The notes under the pieces: model-generated
Told to the model about the DNA's origin: nothing
Database searches by the model: none
What the model saw: only the letters and a program-made list of their open reading frames with translations
Source of the DNA: Deltaproteobacteria bacterium
GTDB taxonomy: Bacteria > Desulfobacterota > B13-G15
Reading direction: 5' to 3'
Length of the DNA: 5,617 bases
Assembly (NCBI GenBank): GCA_003646585.1
Contig: QMLA01000077.1
Span: 1 to 5,617, forward strand
Part shown: in pieces, positions 1-5,509 of the stretch
How the letters are laid out: the number at the start of each line of letters is the position of its first letter
Numbering within the stretch: position 1 is the stretch's first letter
Made by a program: the position numbers and the translations under genes

Positions 1-360
1 GACCAATGGGGCCTGGTCCATCCGGGTGCCGAGGTTCCTCTTGGCCATGATGGCATCAACCAGCACATCGGGTCCGATGGCATCGAGGCATTCCGCCCCA
101 GGATCCACGATAATTGCCACCTCACCTCTGGCCCAAACTCCTTCGACCTCCCGGGGATCCCTTATCAGCACCCCCCTCACCCCTTCCACCACCTGTTCCC
201 CCTGAAAGACGGCCTCGCTGAAACAGACCCTCCTCCTCACCGAGAGGGGCTTGGGGATCTCGGTCATCAGCACGCGGAAATGACATCGGTTGAGCCTCCA
301 GGCCACAGCACTGGCCATCTCTCCAGCACCCCGAATTAGGACCTTGAGTCTGAAGGACAT
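1..360 (-). CDS. yqeB: YqeB/EF2563-family selenium-dependent molybdenum hydroxylase system protein, N-terminal part
   Basis: The first 120 codons are present; the gene runs off the left edge, so the 3' end is missing (from memory the family is about 250-270 residues). The protein starts MSFRLKVLIRGAGEMASAVA, a glycine-rich nucleotide-binding-like beta-alpha turn (GAGEMAS, residues 11-17). Family blocks follow: LMTEIPKPLSVRRRVCFSEA (31-50), then VDPGAE (85-90), and VDAIMAKRNLGTRMDQAPLV at the edge. I recognise these as the EF2563/YqeB family, which comparative genomics links to selenium-dependent molybdenum hydroxylases and orphan SelD. Its biochemical step is not established. The ATG lies two bases after the stop of the molybdopterin-binding gene, with GGGAGG on the minus strand about 8 bases upstream, so the two are probably translationally coupled. 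Family assignment is strong; the symbol is borrowed from the E. coli homologue. Confidence 0.87.
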   Translation of the reverse strand, partial: MSFRLKVLIRGAGEMASAVAWRLNRCHFRVLMTEIPKPLSVRRRVCFSEAVFQGEQVVEGVRGVLIRDPREVEGVWARGEVAIIVDPGAECLDAIGPDVLVDAIMAKRNLGTRMDQAPLV

Positions 361-362
361 TC

Positions 363-1385
363 TCAAACCCTCCCGAAGGGACATACTGGGAAGCGGCACT
401 CGGCGCAGTTGAGGCAGAGTCCTCCGTAACCCAATCTGCGGATCTCCTCCCTGCTCGGCCTCTCCCCCGCCATGACCCTCGGCAGCACTAAGTCGAAGAT
501 GGTTCTGGGATTGTAATAGACGCAGGCAGGAAGACCGAGGATGTCCGCCTCTCCGAGGATGGCATAGAGGAACATCGCCCCCGGAAGGACCGGGGAGCCG
601 TAATTGATGATCTCGGCCCCGGTGAGTCTAATGCCTTCAGGGGTCACATCCCCAGGGTCCACCGACAGCCCTCCCGTGGCGATTATCAGGTCGGCCCCCC
701 GATCAAGCAGCGAGGTGATCGCCTCGGCTATCAACTGGGGATCGTCGGGGACGACGACCTTACCGGAGAGCTCCGCCCCGTAATGCTGCAATTTGGGCCT
801 GACCTTATCGTCGAAGGCATCGGGGATTCTCCCATAATAGACTTCGTTCCCCGTGACCACCGCCCCGACCTTTCTCCTGCGGTAGGGCTTAAGATGAAGG
901 GCCCTCCCATGGGAGAGGACCCCTTCTGCCCACCTGATCTCCGCCTCCCTTATCATCAGGGGTATGATCCTGGCAATGGCGACAAGGGTCCCTTCCTCAC
1001 AGGGGGTGTTGTCGTGAAGGGTCGACAGCACGAGCTCCCCCCTCAGGTTTATGAGGTCGACAAGTTCGCGCTGCACCTTCAGGAGCCCCCTGGCCGTGGT
1101 CCTTATCATGGCCCTGCCCTCCCTGCCGGGGATGACCTCGAGGCCCTCACCCGCGGCAGCCCTGGCGAGCCTCATGGCCCCCTCGTCTTCGTGCAGCTCG
1201 CCCTCCTCGGGCTCAATGACCCAGACGTAATCGTTACCGGTGCGCAGGAGCACCTCCACGTCCTCTTCCCTTATCCTGTGGCCCTTCCTCAGGGCTGGAC
1301 CCTTCCGCTTCCCGGGAACGACCTCAGTTATGTCGTAACCCAGGACCATCCCCACGGCCTCGGAGGCCTTGACCTTCTTGAGCAT
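363..1385 (-). CDS. Molybdopterin-binding (MoCF/MoeA-like) protein with C-terminal Cys cluster
   Basis: This 340-aa protein probably binds molybdopterin and acts in molybdenum cofactor handling in the cytoplasm. The N-terminal third (ASEAVGMVLGYDITEV, residues 7-22) resembles the start of MoeA. A MoCF/MogA-type binding fold runs from about 172 to 305: VGAVVTGNEV (173-182), then ADLIIATGGLSVDPGDVTPE (231-250), which is the usual GGxSxxxxD region, then LPGAMF (267-272) and GLP (284-286). It is shorter than MoeA (about 400 residues) and lacks the usual MoeA C-terminal domain. In its place is a short tail with Cys at 324, 327, 330 and 335 and the ending CPFGRV. The ATG overlaps the upstream TGA by one base (TGATG, 1383-1387), with GGAG 8 bases before it. 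The YqeB-family gene immediately downstream suggests a role in molybdenum hydroxylase maturation rather than general cofactor synthesis; that role is inferred. Confidence 0.85.
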   Translation of the reverse strand: MLKKVKASEAVGMVLGYDITEVVPGKRKGPALRKGHRIREEDVEVLLRTGNDYVWVIEPEEGELHEDEGAMRLARAAAGEGLEVIPGREGRAMIRTTARGLLKVQRELVDLINLRGELVLSTLHDNTPCEEGTLVAIARIIPLMIREAEIRWAEGVLSHGRALHLKPYRRRKVGAVVTGNEVYYGRIPDAFDDKVRPKLQHYGAELSGKVVVPDDPQLIAEAITSLLDRGADLIIATGGLSVDPGDVTPEGIRLTGAEIINYGSPVLPGAMFLYAILGEADILGLPACVYYNPRTIFDLVLPRVMAGERPSREEIRRLGYGGLCLNCAECRFPVCPFGRV

Positions 1386-2875
1386 CAGAAGATCTCCGCC
1401 CCGAAGATGTAGATCCTTGAGGAGGGGTCCCTCCAGGCATCCGGAGGGAGCCCGGCCTTAAAGCAGGTCTCCTCAAGAAAGGTCTGGGGATCCCAACCGT
1501 ATTCCACCGCCACCTGGGGAAGCAGAAGACCCGAGTGATAAGGGGGCCTCTCTATCATAAGGCCGTGTTCCCCTATCTTTATCCTCCTCAGGATCTCCTC
1601 TGGACTTCCGCGGATTTCCTTAAGGGGGGTGAGGACGGATATCTCTATTTCCAGGTCCTTCAGCTCCTCCGGCCTTACGGGGGGAAATCGCGGATCTTCA
1701 AAAGCAGCAGCCTGGGCCATGTCCACTACCGCCTCCCAAAGGGGCTTTATCCCCCGAACGTAGCCTATGCAGCCCCGGAGCTGTCCATGTTTCTTGATGG
1801 TGACGAATACCCCCCTTGGTTCCTTCAATTTCGGGGAGGTCACCGAAAACTCCGGGATCGGCTTCCCCAGGGCGCGGCTCTCGATCACGGTCCTGGCGAT
1901 CTCCAGCAACGTGCGCTTTTCCTCCTCGCTCAGCCCCAGGTACTCCTCCTCGAGGGGATCGGGATCCTCGGATAGCTTGAGGAGTGCCGCCGACATGTAA
2001 CCCACCACACTGGTCCTGTCACCGGTCACATCCCCCGAGTTGGCGTACTTCAGCACCACTCCCTTGTTGGCCCCGAGGGCCTTGGCCGCCATCATGGCCG
2101 ATACCATGGGGCCACCCCCACAGGCCTCACAGCGCTTGGACTCCAGATCCCTCATCAACCCCTCGGGATCGAGGGCCTCGACGTGCTCGAGGATGATCCT
2201 GTCAAGGGCCACGGCCCTCTCGTAGGGGTAAAAATGCGAGAGGTCCGTGCTGGCTATAAGTAGCACCCTCTTTCCCTCATGCCTTATCACCTCCACGAGG
2301 CCCTTGGCCAGCTCCCTTACGGTCCTATTATCCTGCTCACCCATGACCAGGGGGACGAGCCCGAAATCCCCCAGGACGACCTGGAGGAAGGGCAACTGGA
2401 TCTCCAGGGCATGTTCCCTCGTGTGGGCCTGGGGGATATCGTCAACGAGGGGACAAACATCCATGAGCCTTTTGCAGAACCTCTCCTGGACCCTCACAAC
2501 CCCCAGGGGCGTCCTGAACCCTCCCCTGGGGTAGATCGAGACCCCCCGGAAGTAGACATAGTGGCTCGGCGAGATGATCACCACCGTGTCGTATTTCTTC
2601 CCTAGAAGGAGCTTATAGGCGTAAGCGGCCACCTGTCCCGAGTACATGTAACCGGCATGGGGGGCTATCAGGGCCAGAAGTTCCCCCTCAAGAGGGGGAA
2701 CTTCGGCATGGGAGAGGAAACCCTCGATTTGCCTCCTCAAGATCTTGGGATCCCCGGGATACCAGGTCCCGGCGATCGCCGACTCCCTTATAGGACCCCT
2801 CGCCATCCTCTCACTCCCCTGGGTGATGGCAGAAAAGAAAAGGAGCGACACAATGAGGATTGCCCATCCCCTCAT
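1385..2875 (-). CDS. AmmeMemoRadiSam system protein B-A fusion (MEMO1-like + AMMECR1 domain), probable signal peptide
   Basis: This 496-aa protein fuses two members of the AmmeMemoRadiSam system. Residues about 28-300 are MEMO1-like: AGTWYPGDP (35-43), APHAGYMYSG (71-80), SPSHY (102-106), HTREHALEIQLPFL (151-164), STDLSHFYPY (209-218) and ACGGGPM (251-257). His73, His105 and Cys252 match the metal ligands of human MEMO1. Residues about 313-496 are AMMECR1, with the hallmark LRGCIG at 366-371 and LLPQVAVEYGW at 451-461. The N-terminus (MRGW, then hydrophobic AILIVSLLFFSAI, 5-17) looks like a Sec signal peptide, suggesting export or membrane anchoring. An alternative ATG at codon 24 (2804-2806) has a better Shine-Dalgarno and would give a cytoplasmic 473-aa form. 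The first start lies two bases after the dtd stop. The radical SAM partner is not in the window, and the reaction is not firmly known. Confidence 0.93.
   Translation of the reverse strand: MRGWAILIVSLLFFSAITQGSERMARGPIRESAIAGTWYPGDPKILRRQIEGFLSHAEVPPLEGELLALIAPHAGYMYSGQVAAYAYKLLLGKKYDTVVIISPSHYVYFRGVSIYPRGGFRTPLGVVRVQERFCKRLMDVCPLVDDIPQAHTREHALEIQLPFLQVVLGDFGLVPLVMGEQDNRTVRELAKGLVEVIRHEGKRVLLIASTDLSHFYPYERAVALDRIILEHVEALDPEGLMRDLESKRCEACGGGPMVSAMMAAKALGANKGVVLKYANSGDVTGDRTSVVGYMSAALLKLSEDPDPLEEEYLGLSEEEKRTLLEIARTVIESRALGKPIPEFSVTSPKLKEPRGVFVTIKKHGQLRGCIGYVRGIKPLWEAVVDMAQAAAFEDPRFPPVRPEELKDLEIEISVLTPLKEIRGSPEEILRRIKIGEHGLMIERPPYHSGLLLPQVAVEYGWDPQTFLEETCFKAGLPPDAWRDPSSRIYIFGAEIF
2678..2704. repeat. 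Perfect inverted repeat inside the MEMO1-like coding region (arms 2677-2689 and 2692-2704)
   Basis: GAAGTTCCCCCTC at 2677-2689 is followed by AA and then its exact reverse complement GAGGGGGAACTTC at 2692-2704. The arms are 13 bp with a 2-base centre; as RNA this would fold as a 12-bp hairpin with a 4-base loop. It encodes residues 57-66 of the fusion protein, in the variable linker before the conserved APHAGY strand. No T-run follows on either strand, so it is not an intrinsic terminator. It may be chance in C-rich/G-rich sequence or an mRNA structural element. Confidence 0.8.
2807..2819 (-). promoter_or_regulatory. Ribosome binding site for the alternative internal start of the MEMO1-AMMECR1 fusion
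   Basis: On the minus strand GGGGAG (2819-2814) lies 7 bases before an in-frame ATG (2806-2804, Met24). This is a better match and spacing than at the upstream ATG, where AGAGGG (2891-2886) is 10 bases away. The protein from Met24 begins MARGPIRESAIAGTWYPGDP, close to where cytoplasmic family members start. Whether it is used is unproven. Confidence 0.45.
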
Positions 2876-2877
2876 CC

Positions 2878-3327
2878 TCAGAAGGCCCTCTTGCTGTCAA
2901 GCAGGAGGGTTACCGGACCGTCATTCACCAGCCCCACCTCCATCCTGGCCTGAAACCTCCCCGTCTTCACCTCAAGTCCCTCCCCCCGAAGGGCCCTCAC
3001 CACCTCGAGGTAAAGTTCCTTGGCAACCTCTGGGCCCGCGGCCCCGCTAAAGGAAGGCCTCCTGCCCTTGCGACAGTCCCCAAGCAAGGTGAACTGCGAG
3101 ACCACAAGGACCTCCCCTCCGACATCCCTGATGGAGAGGTTCATGCGGCCATCGCTGTCCTCGAAGATCCTCAGGTTGGGGATTTTCGAGGCCATATAGG
3201 CCACATCCTCGGGGCCATCCCCCTGGGCCACCCCCAAAAGGACCAGAAGCCCCTTCCCAATTCTTGCTATCTCCTCCCCCTGGGACCTTACCCAGGCCTC
3301 CTTCACCCTTTGGAGCACGGCCCGCAA
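2878..3327 (-). CDS. dtd: D-aminoacyl-tRNA deacylase (DTD)
   Basis: DTD hydrolyses D-amino acids (and glycine mischarged on tRNA-Ala) from tRNA, a chiral proofreading step in the cytoplasm; it acts as a homodimer. The 149-aa protein, read from a TTG start as MRAVLQRVKEAWV, has the family's usual length (about 145-150). The signature SQFTLLGDCRKGRRPSF spans 77-93, including the active-site Thr80, and NDGPVT (135-140) carries the Gly-cisPro pair that excludes L-amino acids. The usual FGADM block reads FQARM (125-129), a mild deviation. I chose TTG at 3325-3327 because the family begins exactly here, AAGGGGA lies 6 bases upstream, and the only upstream ATG (3438) would add 37 unrelated residues read from within the EF-G-like gene. 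The TTG is one base after the EF-G-like stop, suggesting coupling. Confidence 0.95.
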   Translation of the reverse strand: MRAVLQRVKEAWVRSQGEEIARIGKGLLVLLGVAQGDGPEDVAYMASKIPNLRIFEDSDGRMNLSIRDVGGEVLVVSQFTLLGDCRKGRRPSFSGAAGPEVAKELYLEVVRALRGEGLEVKTGRFQARMEVGLVNDGPVTLLLDSKRAF

Positions 3328-3328
3328 G

Positions 3329-5422
3329 CTAATCCCCTTTTTCCCTCTCCCTTTTGGCCTCCTCGACGATCCTCTGAGCGAGATGGGGCGGTACCTCCTC
3401 GTAGTGGGAGAACTCCATGGTGAAGCTGCCCCTGCCACCGGTGAGGGAGTTCAGGACGGGACCATACTGCAGGGCCTCGGACATGGGCACAAGGGCCTTT
3501 ATTACCTGGTTCTTCCCCCTCGTCTCCATCCCCAGGATCTTCCCCCTCCGGCTGTTGAGGTCGCCCATCACATCCCCGAGGACATCATCCGGCACCGTCA
3601 CCTCCAGCTTCATGATCGGCTCAAGGAGCACGGGCTCTGCCTGCTGCATCCCCTTCTTGAAGCACATGATGGAGGCGATCTTGAAGGCCAGATCCGAGGA
3701 GTCCACCTCGTGGCTCTTCCCGTCATAAAACCTCACCTTCACATCCACAACCGGAAACCCGGCCAGCACCCCCGACTCCATAGCCTCCCTTATCCCCTTC
3801 TCCACAGCGGGGACGAAGTTCCTGGGGACGTTCATCCCCGTTAAGGCCTCCTCGAATTCGAAGCCCTTCCCCCGCTCGAGGGGATAGAGATCGAAGTGCA
3901 CCTCGGCAAACTGCCCCCTTCCACCGGTCTGCTTCTTGTGCCTGTAAATGACCCCTTTGACGACCTTGCGTATGGTTTCCTTGTAAGGGATCTTGGGAGG
4001 ACTGAGCTCCACCTCGACCCCGAACTTCCTCTTCATCCTCTCCACGATCACGTCCAGGTGAAGCTGCCCGAGACAGGATATGATCAACTCCTTGGTCTGC
4101 TCATCCCGGCTCAGGACGATGGTGGGATCCTCCTCCTTTATGCGACTTAGGGCCTGCGAGATCTTCTCCTCATCACCTCTGGCCTTCGGCTTTATGGCAT
4201 AGGAAAGGACAGGCGTGGGAGCCATGACCGGCGGGTAAACGATGGGTGCCTTCTCGTCGCAGAGGGTGTCGCCCGTTTGGGTGTCCTTGAGCTTGGTCAC
4301 GGCCACTATATCGCCGACCTCGGCAATGCCGGCAGGTTCCTGCTTTTTCCCCTGCAGCAGGAAGACCTGGCCCAGCTTCTCCCGGGTTTTCTTGGAGGAA
4401 TTGTAAACGGCCACATCGGGCCCAATGCTCCCAGAAAGGACCTTCATGTAGGAGATCCTGCCGGCGAAGGGATCCATCAGGGTCTTGAAGACATAGGCCG
4501 AGAAGGGCTCATCTGTCGAAGGCCTCCTCTCCTCCTCTTGGCCCGTATTGGGGTTTATGCCCTTTGCAGGCCTCCTCTCAAGGGGAGAGGGTATGAGGAG
4601 GTTTATGGCGTCCATCAGCAGGTCTATGCCTATAAGCTTCAGGGCAGAACCACACAGCACCGGCACGATCTGGCCCTGCACCATCCCTTCCTTCAGGCAG
4701 CGATAGAGTTCCTCCTGGGAAATCTCCTCCCCCTCCAGATATCGCTCCATCAGCTCCTCATCCACCTCAACCAGCGACTCCACCAGCTTGAGCCTCTCCT
4801 CCTCCACCTGAGCGGAGATATCCTGGGGGATGGGGGCCTTCTTGGCCTTCCCGCTTGAGTCTTCGTAAAGGTAGGCCTCCTTCTTCAGGAGGTCCACCAC
4901 CCCTCTGAAGTTGGCCTCCTCGCCGATGGGAAGCTGCAGGATGACGAGCTTTGCGCCTTCCAGGTTTTCCGAGGCATCCTTTAGGGCATCCCAGAACCGG
5001 GCGTGTTCGGTGTCCATCTTCGTGATGAAAAGGATGCAGGGGACCCCCCTTTCCTGGGCTTCCCGCCACATGTTCTCGGTCTGCACCTTCACCCCCGAAT
5101 TGGCCCCGAGGACAAACACCGCCCCTTCGACCACCGCCATCGCACTTTTGGCCTCGTAGGTGAAATGGACATCCCCCGGGGTGTCCACAAGGGTCACCAG
5201 GTGTTTGTCCCACTGATAGCTGGCCACAGCCGTGCTTATGGAGATCTTGCGATTGATCTCCTCTGGCTCAAAGTCCAAGATGGAGGAGCCCTCATCCACG
5301 TTGCCCAACCTCTGCGTCACCCCTGCCCGGAAAAGGACGGCTTCCGCCAGGGAGGTCTTCCCCTCACTCGAGTGGCCGAAGAAACCCACCGTCCTTACCT
5401 TCTCCCTCTCAAACCGCTTCAT
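3329..5422 (-). CDS. EF-G-like translational GTPase (FusA2/EF-G2 type)
   Basis: This 697-aa protein has the complete EF-G domain order. The G domain is at about 8-280: P-loop GHSSEGKTS (16-24), switch I RKISIST (58-64), G3 DTPGDVHF (80-87), G4 TKMD (134-137), G5 GSAL (258-261). Domain II is at about 305-390 (FSAYVFKTLMDPFAGRIS); III at about 400-480 (LGQLHLDVIVERMKRKFGVE); IV at about 482-600 (TGGRGQFAEV and tip HEVDSSDLAF, 571-580); V at about 600-680 (GDLNSRRGKILGME, ending RGSFTMEFSHYEEVP). The overall sequence fits the EF-G-like paralogue family rather than housekeeping FusA. G1-G4 depart from consensus: the usual DTPGHVDF His is Asp84, NKMD is TKMD, and RGIT is RKIS. Translocation activity should therefore not be assumed. 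The ATG has AGGAGG 6 bases upstream. It heads a run of tightly packed genes, with dtd starting one base after its stop. Confidence 0.93.
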   Translation of the reverse strand: MKRFEREKVRTVGFFGHSSEGKTSLAEAVLFRAGVTQRLGNVDEGSSILDFEPEEINRKISISTAVASYQWDKHLVTLVDTPGDVHFTYEAKSAMAVVEGAVFVLGANSGVKVQTENMWREAQERGVPCILFITKMDTEHARFWDALKDASENLEGAKLVILQLPIGEEANFRGVVDLLKKEAYLYEDSSGKAKKAPIPQDISAQVEEERLKLVESLVEVDEELMERYLEGEEISQEELYRCLKEGMVQGQIVPVLCGSALKLIGIDLLMDAINLLIPSPLERRPAKGINPNTGQEEERRPSTDEPFSAYVFKTLMDPFAGRISYMKVLSGSIGPDVAVYNSSKKTREKLGQVFLLQGKKQEPAGIAEVGDIVAVTKLKDTQTGDTLCDEKAPIVYPPVMAPTPVLSYAIKPKARGDEEKISQALSRIKEEDPTIVLSRDEQTKELIISCLGQLHLDVIVERMKRKFGVEVELSPPKIPYKETIRKVVKGVIYRHKKQTGGRGQFAEVHFDLYPLERGKGFEFEEALTGMNVPRNFVPAVEKGIREAMESGVLAGFPVVDVKVRFYDGKSHEVDSSDLAFKIASIMCFKKGMQQAEPVLLEPIMKLEVTVPDDVLGDVMGDLNSRRGKILGMETRGKNQVIKALVPMSEALQYGPVLNSLTGGRGSFTMEFSHYEEVPPHLAQRIVEEAKREREKGD
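3333..3339 (-). promoter_or_regulatory. Ribosome binding site that decides the TTG start of dtd
   Basis: Minus-strand AAGGGGA (3339-3333) ends 5 bases before the TTG at 3327, with GGGG 6 bases away. It lies within the last codons of the EF-G-like gene. It supports the short 149-residue DTD rather than the 186-residue ATG version. Confidence 0.6.
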
Positions 5423-5424
5423 TA

Positions 5425-5434
5425 CCTCCCTCCT
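5425..5434 (-). promoter_or_regulatory. Strong Shine-Dalgarno of the EF-G-like gene
   Basis: Minus-strand AGGAGGGAGG ends two bases before the ATG at 5422; the AGGAGG core is 6 bases from it. This is the best ribosome binding site in the window and fixes the start at Met1. It could also pair with the 5' arm and loop of the hairpin just upstream (5455-5464), at 9 of 10 positions counting one G-U. Confidence 0.8.
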
Positions 5435-5440
5435 AAAGCT

Positions 5441-5468
5441 AAAAAGATCCTCTCAGGGGAGAGGATCT
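5441..5468 (-). terminator. Intrinsic terminator-like hairpin upstream of the EF-G-like gene
   Basis: On the minus strand, AGATCCTCTC (5468-5459), loop CCCT, and GAGAGGATCT (5454-5445) form a perfect 10-bp stem. Four more Ts (5444-5441) follow, making a run of five. It sits 15 bases after the stop of the upstream partial gene, where it could terminate that transcript. It is also only 18 bases before the EF-G-like ATG, so it would lie in the leader of any transcript starting at the promoter candidate at 5481-5509. It could then act as an attenuator or 5' stabiliser. The stem is short and moderately GC-rich, so termination may be partial. Confidence 0.7.
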
Positions 5469-5480
5469 CGCTTTTGTGGA

Positions 5481-5509
5481 AATCTATTTTATCTTCCCCC
5501 CAAAGTCAA
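5481..5509 (-). promoter_or_regulatory. Candidate sigma70-type promoter for the EF-G-like operon
   Basis: Minus-strand TTGACT (5509-5504, 5 of 6 to TTGACA) and TAGATT (5486-5481, 4 of 6 to TATAAT) are separated by exactly 17 bases. The predicted start is near 5474, just before the hairpin. The -10 box begins at the TAG stop of the upstream gene and the -35 lies in its last codons. The -35 element coincides with coding sequence for Val-Asp, so chance is possible. Confidence 0.4.

Noticed and set aside
783..1412. Plus-strand open frame of 209 codons opposite the molybdopterin-binding gene
   Set aside because: It lies fully antisense to a well-supported gene, is rich in Pro, Gly and His as expected from reading the complement, and resembles no family I know.
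2860..3423. Plus-strand open frame of 187 codons opposite dtd
   Set aside because: Antisense shadow of dtd and its neighbours; proline-rich composition and no recognisable motif.
3328..3438. N-terminal extension of dtd from the ATG at 3438
   Set aside because: The extra 37 residues are read from within the EF-G-like C-terminus in another frame, do not match DTD, and a TTG with a ribosome binding site gives the exact family start.
4574..4590. CCTCTC...GAGAGG inverted repeat resembling the 5445-5468 hairpin
   Set aside because: Only 6-bp arms, inside conserved coding sequence of the EF-G-like gene, with no T-run; likely chance in purine/pyrimidine-rich DNA.
4277..4858. Plus-strand open frame of 193 codons opposite the EF-G-like gene
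   Set aside because: Antisense shadow; Leu/Gly/His-rich translation with no domain signature.
4767..5213. Second minus-strand frame within the EF-G-like gene (148 codons)
   Set aside because: Out of frame with a full-length conserved protein; Gly/Arg-rich low-complexity translation typical of a shadow frame.
3329..5422. Calling this gene fusA (housekeeping EF-G) or tetM-like ribosome protection
   Set aside because: The P-loop GHSSEGKTS, DTPGDVHF and TKMD motifs and the sequence of domains III-V match the EF-G-like paralogue family better than FusA, and the TetM-type domain IV tip is not seen.
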